From: SG8-38 sp041576815
GTDB taxonomy: Bacteria > Myxococcota_A > Polyangia > Polyangiales > Houyiibacteriaceae
Direction: 5' to 3'
Length of the DNA stretch: 64,000 bases
Assembly: GCA_041576815.1 (NCBI GenBank)
Contig: JBFGKE010000003.1
Coordinates: 62,001 to 126,000, forward strand
The notes beneath the pieces were generated by a model, which ran no database searches, had not been told where the DNA came from, and worked only from the letters and a program-made list of their open reading frames with translations. Shown in pieces: positions 26,850 to 35,836 of this stretch (the stretch's first letter is position 1; every line of letters begins with the position of its first letter). The position numbers were made by a program, and so were the translations under genes.

Positions 26850-28559
26850 TCAGCGCCCGGCCGGCGCGCCGCCTTTTCTGGGGTCGCTCGCGGCGATGAG
26901 GTGGCGGCCTGGTGCATGCTCGATCTGAATCGCCTGCACGTTGGCGATGTTATGAATCGGTTCGATCTGGTGCCCGCGCTCCGCGAGGGCGTCCTGGAGT
27001 GACGGCTCGAGGGGCGCGATCTTTTCGATGCGGAGCGTTTCGGGGATGCCTTGATGATGAATGCGCGGCGCCGCCACGGCTTCGCCGGCGTCCATTCCAT
27101 GAAGCAAGACGCGCATCGCCACCTGCTGCGTCGCCGTGACGATGCGGCTGCCCCCCGACGCCCCGACGCACAGCACCGGCTCGTTCGATCGCAGCACGAT
27201 CGTCGGCGACATGGTCGACACCGGCCGCTTCCACGGGCCCGGAAGGTTCCGGGCGCCGCCGACCAGCCCAAACGCGTTGGCTTTCCCGACGCCGCTCGCG
27301 AAATCGTCCATCTCGTCGTTCATGACGATGCCGCCCGCGGTAAATCGCGCGCCGAACGGGAGATTCACCGTCGTCGTGACTGCGGCCACGTTCCCTTCCG
27401 CGTCCACCACACACAGATGCGACGTGCCCGCGTTGTCCGGGGTCACCGCATTTGCGCGGATCCATTCGACCGGTAGGTCGTATGCGTTGCTCGGATGCGC
27501 GCGGCCATCGTCCACGAGAGCCGCGCGCCTCGCGATCCGTTCGGCATCCATCATCTTGGTCAGCGGCAGAATCACCTGGTCGGGGTCGCCGAAATAGCGT
27601 TGACGGTCGACGAAAGGGCCTTTCCACGATTCGGCCATCGCGTGAAGGAGCGGCGCGCCGTACGCCGTGTCGTCGCCTACGGCCTCTGCGAGAATGGAGA
27701 GGCTTTGAATCATCGTGAATCCGCCTGCGCTCGGGGGCGGCGCGGTCACCCAGCGGTGTCCGAATGCATCGATTTCGAGCGGCTCGCGCGCGCGGACTCG
27801 GTAAGCTCGCAGGTCGTCCAAGGTCATGATGCCGCCGTGCGCCTGCACGGCCGTCGCGACCTCTCGACCGATGACGCCGCCGTAGATCACCGCTGCGCCA
27901 TGGGCCGCAAAGGCCCGCAGCACGCGCGCGAGGCCCGGGCGCCGAAGCATCGCACCAGGCCTGAGGTCCCAGGCTGCCATCACCGGGTCGTTTTGAAGCT
28001 GTACTTGGAATGCAGCGCCCATCGCACCGAGCGCCGTGCTGACCGAAAAACCTCGCTCCGCCAGCCTCGAGGCCGGCGCGACGACCTCGCGAAGCGAGAG
28101 CTTCCCGAACCGCATCACCAGCGACTCGATGCCAGCGGCTTCACCCGGCACACCCGCGGCCAAGCCACCGAGCTGTGAACGCGAGCTCGCTGGGCCTTCG
28201 GGCCGTTCCCCATCGGATTCGAACATCGTCGGAGTCGACGCGCGCGGCGCACGTTCGCGAAAATCCAGGAAGGTGAGCGACCGATCCTTCGCGCGGTAGT
28301 AAAGCGCAAACCCACCGCCGCCCAGACCGCTGCTCGCCGGGTTGACCACGCCGAGGGCGAGCATCGTTGCGGCCGCTGCATCGGCTGCGTTTCCTCCCGC
28401 AGCGAGGATTTCGGCCCCCGCGCGCGATGCTTCGACGTGGTCGGCTGCCACCGCTTCGCGCGTGAAGACAGCCGAAAAGGAGGAGGCGGGCTCGCGGGCG
28501 AGACCCCCGAGGAGAAGCGCAGAAACACACCAGAGCGCAACGGAAACCGAGCGTTTCAT
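26850..28559 (-). CDS. ggt: Gamma-glutamyltransferase
   Basis: The enzyme removes or transfers the gamma-glutamyl group of glutathione in the periplasm. The 569-residue precursor has a signal peptide (residues 1-25). The autocatalytic cleavage site is the Thr in NAGTSHLCVVDAEGN, which becomes the N-terminal nucleophile of the small subunit. SSGLGGGGFALYY, FGARFTAGGIVMNDEMDDF and GASGGSRIVTATQQV are family motifs, and the C terminus has the usual HQGIPETLRIEK region. I used the ATG at 28559; a GTG nine bases upstream is an alternative. It is divergent from the glutathione synthase gene. Confidence 0.93.
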   Translation of the reverse strand: MKRSVSVALWCVSALLLGGLAREPASSFSAVFTREAVAADHVEASRAGAEILAAGGNAADAAAATMLALGVVNPASSGLGGGGFALYYRAKDRSLTFLDFRERAPRASTPTMFESDGERPEGPASSRSQLGGLAAGVPGEAAGIESLVMRFGKLSLREVVAPASRLAERGFSVSTALGAMGAAFQVQLQNDPVMAAWDLRPGAMLRRPGLARVLRAFAAHGAAVIYGGVIGREVATAVQAHGGIMTLDDLRAYRVRAREPLEIDAFGHRWVTAPPPSAGGFTMIQSLSILAEAVGDDTAYGAPLLHAMAESWKGPFVDRQRYFGDPDQVILPLTKMMDAERIARRAALVDDGRAHPSNAYDLPVEWIRANAVTPDNAGTSHLCVVDAEGNVAAVTTTVNLPFGARFTAGGIVMNDEMDDFASGVGKANAFGLVGGARNLPGPWKRPVSTMSPTIVLRSNEPVLCVGASGGSRIVTATQQVAMRVLLHGMDAGEAVAAPRIHHQGIPETLRIEKIAPLEPSLQDALAERGHQIEPIHNIANVQAIQIEHAPGRHLIAASDPRKGGAPAGR

Positions 28560-28607
28560 GGCCCCCACCTTGCCTCCAAACCGGGCCGGATGCTACCGCA
28601 CCCAGCG

Positions 28608-29561
28608 ATGCGTTTCGCGTTCGTGATGGACCCTGTGTCCACCGTCCTCGTCGACGAGGACACGAGCTTTGCTCTGATGCTCGAGGCGCAGGCTCGCGGG
28701 CATCGCGTGGACCACTGCCTCGCGAGCGACGTCGGCCTTCGCGGCCGCCGCGTCGTCGCGAGGGTTCGACCCGCCACGATGAAGCGTGACCCGCAGACGC
28801 CAATCCTGCTCGGCGATCCCGAGGACATCGATCTCGTCGACGTCGATGCGGTGTTCATTCGGAAAGATCCGCCGTTCACCGATTCGTATCTGTGGCTGAC
28901 GCTCGTGTTGGACCATCTCGAGGGGCACACGCTCGTCGTCAACGATCCGCGCGGCCTCCGCGAAGCCAACGAAAAGCTGTACGCCCATCATTTCCCCGAG
29001 ATCGTGCCACCGACGATCATGACCAGCCATCGCGACGAAATTCTGCGGTTTCTGAGCGACGTTGGAGGGAAAGCGGTCATCAAGCCCATCGACGGACACG
29101 GGGGCGAGGGAGTGTTCCTGCTGACGCAAGGGGATACCAACGTCAACGCGCTCATCGAAGCGCTGACCCACCTCGGTACGCGCAACGCCATCGTGCAGGC
29201 GCTGATTCCCGAGATCTACGAAGAGGGCGACAAGCGAATTCTCCTCGTCGATGGCGAGCTCCTCGGTGTGGTCGGTCGCGTGCCGAGCCAAGGAGACATT
29301 CGGAGCAACGTCCACGTCGGCGGCTCGGCGGCTCCGGCCGAAGTCAGCGATGCCGACAGGCAAATCGTCGACACGATCCGACCGAGGCTCCTCGCCGACG
29401 GCCTCTTCTTCGTCGGGCTCGACGTGATCGGGGGCAAGCTGATCGAGGTCAATGTCACCAGCCCGACGCTAATTCAGCAAATGTCGCGGCTCAGCGGTGA
29501 AGACCTGGCTGCCACCGTCATCGATCGGCTCGAGGCCAAAGTCCGCGAGCACTCGTCGTGA
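28608..29561 (+). CDS. gshB: Glutathione synthase
   Basis: GshB ligates glycine to gamma-glutamylcysteine using ATP. The 317-residue protein has the prokaryotic GshB order: MRFAFVMDP start, FIRKDPPFTDSYLWLTLVLD near residue 85, NDPRGLREANEKLYAHHFPE near 114, the ATP-grasp loop KPIDGHGGEGVFLL near 159, RILLVDGELLGVVGRVPSQGD near 213, and NVTSPTLIQQ near 286. The last segment is usually VTSPTCIRE in this family. The ATG at 28608 gives a standard N terminus. It is divergent from ggt with a 48-base gap, so glutathione synthesis and breakdown sit side by side. Confidence 0.93.
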   Translation: MRFAFVMDPVSTVLVDEDTSFALMLEAQARGHRVDHCLASDVGLRGRRVVARVRPATMKRDPQTPILLGDPEDIDLVDVDAVFIRKDPPFTDSYLWLTLVLDHLEGHTLVVNDPRGLREANEKLYAHHFPEIVPPTIMTSHRDEILRFLSDVGGKAVIKPIDGHGGEGVFLLTQGDTNVNALIEALTHLGTRNAIVQALIPEIYEEGDKRILLVDGELLGVVGRVPSQGDIRSNVHVGGSAAPAEVSDADRQIVDTIRPRLLADGLFFVGLDVIGGKLIEVNVTSPTLIQQMSRLSGEDLAATVIDRLEAKVREHSS

Positions 29562-29569
29562 GCGCGGGG

Positions 29570-29920
29570 TCAGCTCGAGCCGATACGTACCGCCGCGCTC
29601 ACGCCGGTGCCTGCCACCACGCCCACTGCAACGGCCGCAGCAAACGCCACGGCCGGGCTCACGATGTCGAGGCCGTCGAGCAGGAGGCCGGTCATGCCGA
29701 AGAACGACACGAAGAACGTCCAAAATCTGCGTGAGCGGACCATCCGCGCGAAAAAATCTCCGCCGGCGACTCCGTCGAGCTGCCCGAACTGACTCGGTCG
29801 GGTCGTATCGTCGTGCGCGCGCGTCTGATCGTCGGCGTCTACGCGCTTGCTCGTGAAGAAGAGCGATGCGCCAAGCAGCACGGCCCCGAGGACGAGCGAC
29901 AAGACGTAGAGATTGATCAT
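29570..29920 (-). CDS. Small membrane protein at the end of the mevalonate operon
   Basis: I do not recognise this family with confidence. The 116-residue protein has an N-terminal membrane helix (residues 3-23), a charged loop of about 40 residues, and one or two C-terminal helices (about 66-110, ending in a Gly/Ala-rich segment). It resembles the membrane half of NfeD or YqiJ-like proteins but has no OB-fold domain. The ATG overlaps the phosphomevalonate kinase stop (ATGA), so it is translated with the isoprenoid genes. It converges on gshB with an 8-base gap. Confidence 0.55.
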   Translation of the reverse strand: MINLYVLSLVLGAVLLGASLFFTSKRVDADDQTRAHDDTTRPSQFGQLDGVAGGDFFARMVRSRRFWTFFVSFFGMTGLLLDGLDIVSPAVAFAAAVAVGVVAGTGVSAAVRIGSS

Positions 29921-30861
29921 CGGGCAGCCCCCGCGTGAGCCCGCACGCCGACCGCGCCCCAGCCGACGTCCACCGGTTGGAGCTCGTCGCTTGCGCACGC
30001 ACGCTCGAATCGCAGTGCGGCCTCCGGGTCCACGAAAAACGCGACCGCGACATCGCCGCCGCCCGCGCCGCAGGGCTTTGCGCTTCCCGAGGCCCGTGCG
30101 GCCAGGTCGCCGGCTCGCCGCAGACCCGCGTCCACGATGGGTGCATCTGCCGCGTCGCCGAGCGCTCCCATCGCGGACCCATACGCGGCAGCCTCCCCGA
30201 CGACGTCGACCGCGCGCCCGCCCTCGAACGCCGAGGCAAATCGCGCTGCAGAGTCGCAGAGCCGATCCATGCACGCACGATACCTCTTTGGATCGCGGGT
30301 TTGAAGTGCACGCACCTTGCCGACGAGCTCGCTAGTCCGCGCCGCGTGCCCCGTCCAGATCAGGCGAATTGCGAGCCCATCGGGAGGATCGACCGCCAGG
30401 GCCTCGATGCCATCGCCGCGCCGCGTGAAACGAAGGAACCCGCCGAAGCTGGATGCGGCGACGTCGACACCACTTCCCTCCGGCGCCACGGATGCATGGC
30501 CGGACAGGGCGTGCTCGAAGACACGTCGCACCGTCGTGGGGTCTTCGAGCGAGTGGCCGTGGGATGCGAAAACGGCGCCGGCGGCTGCCGCGGCGCCCGC
30601 CGCCGACGAGCCGAGGCCGAGCTTGACGCGGTCGCGTTGAAGGCCGCTCACGTCGAGGGTGACGGCCGGGGCAACGTACCCGAGCTCGTCTTGCGCCCGG
30701 CGGAGCGCGGCCTCGACCTCGGGGGGCATCGGAATCGCTCGATCGGACCACGCGACGGTCACTCGCCGATCGACCGCGGCGACGATCGCGGGCGCGCCCT
30801 CGAGAACCGCGTACTCGCCGCACAGGAGGGCCTTGCCAGGTGCGCTCGCACCGACGGGCAT
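29917..30861 (-). CDS. Phosphomevalonate kinase (GHMP family)
   Basis: The 314-residue GHMP kinase probably phosphorylates mevalonate 5-phosphate, the middle step between mevalonate kinase and the decarboxylase whose genes precede it. Motif 1 is ASAPGKALLCGEYAVLEGAPA, the P-loop-like motif 2 is KLGLGSSAAGAAAAAGA, and motif 3 is CGAGGGDVAVAFF. GSGVDVAASSFGG is typical of phosphomevalonate kinases. The ATG at 30861 overlaps the upstream stop (TGATG); the in-frame extension upstream is a shadow. Substrate is inferred from the gene set, since GHMP kinases look alike. Confidence 0.8.
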   Translation of the reverse strand: MPVGASAPGKALLCGEYAVLEGAPAIVAAVDRRVTVAWSDRAIPMPPEVEAALRRAQDELGYVAPAVTLDVSGLQRDRVKLGLGSSAAGAAAAAGAVFASHGHSLEDPTTVRRVFEHALSGHASVAPEGSGVDVAASSFGGFLRFTRRGDGIEALAVDPPDGLAIRLIWTGHAARTSELVGKVRALQTRDPKRYRACMDRLCDSAARFASAFEGGRAVDVVGEAAAYGSAMGALGDAADAPIVDAGLRRAGDLAARASGSAKPCGAGGGDVAVAFFVDPEAALRFERACASDELQPVDVGWGAVGVRAHAGAAR

Positions 30862-31838
30862 CACGACTGCACCTCGATGTCCGGACCCGGTTTTGCCACC
30901 CAAGTTCGAGTGACACCTGGCGTCCGATCGAGCGCCTGGCGCACGCGGGCGGCGTCTCCGATGCCGCACAGCGTCTTCACGTGAGGTCCCGCGTCCATCG
31001 TCGTCCAGGCCGAGACTCCTCGTTCACGCAAGCCACGCACCGTGTCGAGCGCGGCGAGAGTTGCCGGACGCCAGTAGAAAATCGGCGGGTCTGACGTGAT
31101 CGCCGAGCAGTGAAACGCGAGCGTGCTTTGCTCCATGGCGCCGCCGAGCGTGTCGAGGTCGCGCTCCTTGATTGCGCGCTTGATCTTGCGCGACCATTTC
31201 GGCGCGTGCTCGAGCCACGCCTGGTAGTACGGGGAGGTCTTGCGCGAGCGCTCCATGCCTTCCGTCGAACCGACTTTCTTTTGGCCGGGCTCGGTCAGCG
31301 CGACGACGAGCCGAATGGGCCAGTGTTCCGGGGGAGCGATCTGACGCGCTGCGAGGTCGGCGTCACCCCGGCTGCCGGCTGGCAGCTCGACGAACCCGCC
31401 GTAGATCGAGCGGGCCGCCGAAGCGCTCGACGCGCGGGCCAGCGCGCTCAGACGACGGGCGTTGAACCGAATTCCCGCTGCCGCCGAGGCTGCGGCGGCG
31501 AGGGCTGCGAACCCCGATGCGCTCGACGCCAAGCCGGCCGCCGTCGGAAAGTGGTTGTGACTCACGACGCGTGCACGCGTCCGAATCGCCGACTCGCGGC
31601 GAATCCGGTCGAGCATCACGATCACACGCTCGGCCTCGGCATCCGTAGCGCGGCGACCATCGAGCTTGATTAGATCCGATTCGAGAGACGGATCGAACTG
31701 CACCCGAGTCTCGGTGACGAGCTGGTCGAGCGTCAGGGAAATGCTGGGCACCGCCGGCACGTTGCGCTTGACGTCGGCCTTACCCCAGTACTTCGCGAGC
31801 GCGATGTTCGCGCAGGCACGGGCAGTCGCCTCGGTCAC
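30861..31838 (-). CDS. mvaD: Diphosphomevalonate decarboxylase
   Basis: MvaD converts mevalonate diphosphate to isopentenyl diphosphate with ATP. The 325-residue protein has family landmarks: ANIALAKYWGKAD near residue 11, NVPAVPSISLTLD near 27, HNHFPTAAGLASSASGFAALA near 95 (ATP loop), RSIYGGFVELPAG near 145, TEGMERSRKTSPYYQAWL near 195 and WTTMDAGPHVKTLC near 282 with the catalytic Asp. The GTG start overlaps the mevalonate kinase stop (GTGA). The presence of a true decarboxylase shows the classical route rather than an archaeal variant. Confidence 0.93.
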   Translation of the reverse strand: MTEATARACANIALAKYWGKADVKRNVPAVPSISLTLDQLVTETRVQFDPSLESDLIKLDGRRATDAEAERVIVMLDRIRRESAIRTRARVVSHNHFPTAAGLASSASGFAALAAAASAAAGIRFNARRLSALARASSASAARSIYGGFVELPAGSRGDADLAARQIAPPEHWPIRLVVALTEPGQKKVGSTEGMERSRKTSPYYQAWLEHAPKWSRKIKRAIKERDLDTLGGAMEQSTLAFHCSAITSDPPIFYWRPATLAALDTVRGLRERGVSAWTTMDAGPHVKTLCGIGDAARVRQALDRTPGVTRTWVAKPGPDIEVQS

Positions 31839-32731
31839 GAGCTCACCTCTGCGACGAAGGCCGTGTCTCCGAGTGCTTGCCGTATCTTCTCGGCGCCTTC
31901 CGGCTTGGCAGCGAGCGCAAACATGCAGCCTCCTCCGCCGGCGCCCGTGATCTTCGCGCCGAGCGCGCCAGCCTCTCGGGCGGCTTGGCACAGCTCTTCG
32001 AGCCGGGTCGTTCCGAGCATCAGCGAGGTCAAGATAGAATGGTTCAGGTCGAGAAGCTGGCCGAGCGCGACGTGATCGCCCGCTTCGATGGCAAGCTTGG
32101 CGTTTCGCACCAAGGCTTCGATCGCGGCGAACGACTTGTGGACCCGATCCGGATCGCGCTCGAGCTGCCGGCTGACCGAAGCGACCATCTCCTTGGTGCT
32201 CGAAGATTCGCCGCTGTACCCGATCACGAGATGCAGGGGCTTGTTCGAGCGGAGCGGCTGCAGTGCATCGCCCCTGCGGTAGAGCGCAACGCCACCGATC
32301 GCCGACATCGTGTTGTCGATCCCCGACGGATTGCCATGAAAGACCCGCTCCCAAGCGAGCGCCTTCTCGGCGAGCTCCTCTCGCGGTCGCGCGATGCCGA
32401 GCGCCTCGTCGATCGCGTCGAGAACTGCTACGCCGATCGCTGCCGAACAGCCGAGACCCGCGCCCGCCGGGAGATCGACCCGAGCCCCGATCACGAGCGG
32501 CGGCCGCGACGCGTACGTGGCGAGCGCTGCTGCAAAGGCGCGCTCGAGTGGTTCCTCGCCGTTTCGATCGGGCCGAAGCGTGAGGCCCCAGGGAGAAAGC
32601 CGGAGCAAGTCCTCGTCGCCCGGCTCGGCCTCGGCGCGAACGCCTCGCTCAATCCCCACCGCAATCGCCGGGCACCCATGAACCACCGCATGCTCGCCGA
32701 GCAGGATGACTTTGCCTCTGCCGAAGCCCAT
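31835..32731 (-). CDS. mvk: Mevalonate kinase
   Basis: This 298-residue GHMP kinase phosphorylates mevalonate. It begins GRGKVILLGEHAVVHGCPA, the family motif 1, followed by PAGAGLGCSAAIGVAVLDAID (motif 2), FHGNPSGIDNTMSAIGG with the catalytic Asp region, and KITGAGGGGCMFALA (motif 3). The ATG at 32731 overlaps the TAA of the polyprenyl synthase gene by one base. It is second in the isoprenoid operon. HMG-CoA synthase and reductase are not in this window. Confidence 0.92.
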   Translation of the reverse strand: MGFGRGKVILLGEHAVVHGCPAIAVGIERGVRAEAEPGDEDLLRLSPWGLTLRPDRNGEEPLERAFAAALATYASRPPLVIGARVDLPAGAGLGCSAAIGVAVLDAIDEALGIARPREELAEKALAWERVFHGNPSGIDNTMSAIGGVALYRRGDALQPLRSNKPLHLVIGYSGESSSTKEMVASVSRQLERDPDRVHKSFAAIEALVRNAKLAIEAGDHVALGQLLDLNHSILTSLMLGTTRLEELCQAAREAGALGAKITGAGGGGCMFALAAKPEGAEKIRQALGDTAFVAEVSS

Positions 32732-33768
32732 TAGTGCCCTCGGTCCGTGAGCAGTCGTGTCACGCCCTCGAGCATCCGCTTGGCCTCGTGCGCAAACGGG
32801 CTGTCGGCCAAAGCGCTCTCGGCCTGGTCCGTGAGGAACGAGAGCCGTGACTCCACCTCGCCTCGCGCGGAACGAAGCGCGTCCGCCGCCGCACGGGCTT
32901 GTTCTTCGGTGACGTCGACCTTTCCCCACACCGCGTCGAACGCAGCCTGCTGGCGCGCGTCCGGATCGAGCCTTCGAAACGCAGACACCACCGCGTTGTG
33001 CTTTTTATGAAGGAGATCGTCGCCGGGTTTTCCGGTTTGCGCCGAGCTCCCAAACGTCCCCAGCAGGTCGTCGCGGAGCTGGAAAGCGACGCCCACCGGC
33101 GCCGCCCAGTCGCGTAGCGCCTTCATGCTCGACGCGTCTGCGTCGGCGAGGAGCCCCCCGAGCGCCGCCGGACCGCGCGCGGTGTAGCTGCCGGTCTTCA
33201 GATCGTGCATGCGTTCGACGTCCTCGACCGCCATCAGATCGAGCTGTTGCCCTGCAAAGACTTCCTTTTGGATGCCGATGAAGAGCGCCAGCCCTTCCTC
33301 CCGCCGCGATGCGGGAAACCGCCCTCGCAAAAAGAGCTCCCAAGCAAAGGTCGATGCGAGGTCACCGGCGAGGATCCCGAGGCTCGCGCCGAGGTGCGCA
33401 TCTCCGTGCCGCTTCTGAAAGACGTAGTGGACGGCCGGTCCGCACCGGCGCTCGTCGTCTTCGTCCATCCAGTCGTCGTGAATCAAGAGATAGGTCTGCA
33501 GGAGCTCCAACGCGGCGCCGACCTCGAACGTCGCGTCGACGTCCGCTCGCCCGTTGCACGCTCGATAGGCCGCAGCGGTCACGATCGGCCGAAGCCGTTT
33601 TCCCCCCCGCATCGTCAGAGCACCAACCTCGCGCACGAGCTCGACCGCCTGGGGCGACATACGGCGGCTCTCCTCCAGCTTGGACTCGAAAAACGCGGTC
33701 AAGATTGCATCGATGCGCGCGCGAATCACGGCGATCCAGTGTTCGAGATCCAATTGGCCTTGCGTCAC
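32731..33768 (-). CDS. Trans-type polyprenyl diphosphate synthase (FPP/GGPP class)
   Basis: The enzyme condenses IPP with allylic diphosphates. The 345-residue protein has the KRLRP substrate loop (GGKRLRPIVTAA), the first Asp-rich motif in LLIHDDWMDEDDERRCGP and the second in FQLRDDLLGTFG; residues four to five before the first motif (Leu, Leu, with Tyr nearby in LLQTYLLIHDD) suggest a C15-C20 product. I chose the GTG at 33768 because an AAGGA site lies nine bases upstream. An ATG at 33831 is also in frame, but its codon would overlap the divergent isomerase start and it lacks a ribosome-binding site. It leads the mevalonate operon. Confidence 0.88.
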   Translation of the reverse strand: MTQGQLDLEHWIAVIRARIDAILTAFFESKLEESRRMSPQAVELVREVGALTMRGGKRLRPIVTAAAYRACNGRADVDATFEVGAALELLQTYLLIHDDWMDEDDERRCGPAVHYVFQKRHGDAHLGASLGILAGDLASTFAWELFLRGRFPASRREEGLALFIGIQKEVFAGQQLDLMAVEDVERMHDLKTGSYTARGPAALGGLLADADASSMKALRDWAAPVGVAFQLRDDLLGTFGSSAQTGKPGDDLLHKKHNAVVSAFRRLDPDARQQAAFDAVWGKVDVTEEQARAAADALRSARGEVESRLSFLTDQAESALADSPFAHEAKRMLEGVTRLLTDRGH

Positions 33769-33829
33769 GGTGTCGGTGTCCTTATTGCGAGCTACGTACA
33801 CGGCAGGGCGCTGCCGGGCAAGCGAGGCC

Positions 33830-34870
33830 ATGGGCGCAGACATCAAGCAAAGAAAGGCCGATCACCTCGATTTGTGCGCAACCGACGAGGTTGCGTTTCG
33901 GCGGCAAACGACGCTCCTCGAGTGTGTGCGGCTCGTGCATCAGTCGTTGCCCGAAGCGACGTTCGACTCCATCGATACGCGGGTCCGTCTCCTCGGCAAG
34001 GAGCTTCGCGCGCCGCTGCTGATCGCCGCCATGACCGGCGGGCACGAGCGAGCTGCCGAGATCAACCAGGCGCTCGCCGGCATCGCGAACGAGCTCGGCT
34101 ATGCGTTTGGTCTCGGCAGTCAGCGGGCAATGCAGAAGCGCCCCGAAACCAGCTGGACATACCAGGTCCGCGAACATGCGCCCGATGCCCTGCTCTTGGG
34201 CAACGTGGGTGTCGTTCAAGCGCGCGATCTACCGACCGACACCATTGCAAAGATGCTGGCAGAGGTCGGCGCCGATGCGCTGTGCGTTCACATGAACCCC
34301 GCGATGGAGCTCGTTCAACCCGAGGGTGATCGAGACTTCAGCGGCGGCATTCAGACCTTTCAACGCCTCTGGTCCGAGCTAAACGCCCCGATCGTCGCCA
34401 AAGAAACCGGCAACGGGATCAGCCGTGAAGTCGCTTCGAAGCTGCGCGCGGTGGGGATCCGTCACGTCGACACGTCTGGCGCGGGCGGCACCTCTTGGGT
34501 CGGCGTCGAGACCCTCCGCGCCCAGGGCGAAGGTCAGGCGCTCGGGGAAGCACTGTGGGACTGGGGCATCCCCACGGCAGCATCCGTGCGGTACTGCGTC
34601 GAGGCGGGAATGACGACGATTGCAACCGGCGGCATCAAGAGCGGTATGGACGTCGCCCGCGCGATCGCTCTCGGCGCCAGCTGCGCCGGCACCGCACGCC
34701 CCGTGTACCAAGCGTTTCTCGAAGGCGGGTCCGCCGGCGCCCGCGCCTTGCTTCTTCGAATGGAAAGGGAGCTGCGGTCGGTGATGCTCCTTTGCGGCGC
34801 CACGACGATCGAAGAGCTGCAAGCCGCACCCCGCGTCATCTCTGGCGAGCTCGTCGACTGGCTCGCCTGA
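33830..34870 (+). CDS. fni: Type 2 isopentenyl-diphosphate delta-isomerase (FMN-dependent)
   Basis: The enzyme interconverts IPP and DMAPP using reduced FMN. The 346-residue TIM-barrel protein starts with the hallmark IKQRKADHLDLC, followed by APLLIAAMTGGHERAAEIN, FGLGSQRAMQKRPE, HMNPAMELVQPEGDRDF, KETGNGISREVA and TSGAGGTSWVGVE, with the phosphate loop in ATGGIKSGMDVARAI. These are specific to type 2 isomerase. The ATG at 33830 gives a normal N terminus. It is divergent from the polyprenyl synthase and mevalonate operon, completing supply of both C5 units. Its TGA abuts the convergent mscS-like stop. Confidence 0.93.
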   Translation: MGADIKQRKADHLDLCATDEVAFRRQTTLLECVRLVHQSLPEATFDSIDTRVRLLGKELRAPLLIAAMTGGHERAAEINQALAGIANELGYAFGLGSQRAMQKRPETSWTYQVREHAPDALLLGNVGVVQARDLPTDTIAKMLAEVGADALCVHMNPAMELVQPEGDRDFSGGIQTFQRLWSELNAPIVAKETGNGISREVASKLRAVGIRHVDTSGAGGTSWVGVETLRAQGEGQALGEALWDWGIPTAASVRYCVEAGMTTIATGGIKSGMDVARAIALGASCAGTARPVYQAFLEGGSAGARALLLRMERELRSVMLLCGATTIEELQAAPRVISGELVDWLA

Positions 34871-35836
34871 TCAGCCCTCGGGCGGCGGGTCGGTGGGCAC
34901 GGTCTCGCGATCCTCGAGCTCGGTTTCGGGCTCGTGGCGAAGCAGATCTTCTACGCGCTCGAGAAGCTCCCCTTCGAAGTGAACCGAAAAGCGAGGCTCG
35001 AGCAGCTTGGTTCGCACCCGCCACACCACGGGATCGGCCGGGTCCCGGAGGACCACCGGGGTCGCGCCTGCGATAACCCAAGGCGAGCTGAGCACCGCGT
35101 CGGTGAGCGCCATGCGAACCCTGCTCGCGTCCTCGTAGCCTTCGAGACGGACGACGACCTCGTGCTCGGCGTCCGCGCCCGCATCGTAGACCATCGGGGC
35201 GCCGACCATTGCGCGATTCGGGACGGTGAGACGATGCCCCTGCCCGTCACGGAGCCAGGTCGCACGGAGCGAGCGCCCCTCCACCGTGCCTTGAAATCCA
35301 TCGCCGGACACCCACATGCCCTTTTTGACGCGCCGCTCGGCAGCGAGGATGGCGCCTGCAACGAGGTCCGCGAAGAGGTCGCGGACCGACCAGCCGGCGA
35401 TCAGCGCCACGACGAGCAGCGCCCAGAGGATCCAATCCTGACCTCCCGGGACCAGCTCGAGCACGATCGCGAGCAGCAACCCCAAGCCGACGATTCGAAG
35501 GACGAACACGAGCGCACCGAGGACGCGCCTCAGCGGAATGTTGGCCGTAATCCAGATGCGCGCGCGCTCTGCGGCAAACAGCAATACGCCCACGCCGAGT
35601 AGGACTAGAAAAAGGATCAGAAGGCGATCCCGATCACCGTCCTCGTTGGCCCCATCGTCGACGGTCGATTCCTCCGACTGCGCCGTTGGACGGAGTGGTG
35701 CGATCGGCGGAGGCTCGAGCTGCTGCACCGAGGGGGACGCCGGGATGCCGTCGAGACCGGGGAACAGCGCCGATGCCGGCGCGGCGACGAGCGCGACCGC
35801 AAAAGCGCAGATGGCTACCGGTCGGAGCGCTTTCAT
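34871..35836 (-). CDS. MscS-type mechanosensitive channel protein
   Basis: This 321-residue protein starts with a signal peptide or signal anchor (residues 1-23), then an acidic linker and three to four membrane segments (about 73-90, 108-128, 133-155). The MscS core follows: RDLFADLVAGAILAAERRVKKGMWV, then a beta domain with GTVEGRSLRATWLRDGQG and LTVPNRAMVGAPMVYD. These channels open under membrane tension to release solutes. The C-terminal domain ends in an acidic, Pro-rich tail. It is the last gene of the five-gene ion-transport operon, overlapping the giant antiporter gene by four bases. Confidence 0.82.
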   Translation of the reverse strand: MKALRPVAICAFAVALVAAPASALFPGLDGIPASPSVQQLEPPPIAPLRPTAQSEESTVDDGANEDGDRDRLLILFLVLLGVGVLLFAAERARIWITANIPLRRVLGALVFVLRIVGLGLLLAIVLELVPGGQDWILWALLVVALIAGWSVRDLFADLVAGAILAAERRVKKGMWVSGDGFQGTVEGRSLRATWLRDGQGHRLTVPNRAMVGAPMVYDAGADAEHEVVVRLEGYEDASRVRMALTDAVLSSPWVIAGATPVVLRDPADPVVWRVRTKLLEPRFSVHFEGELLERVEDLLRHEPETELEDRETVPTDPPPEG

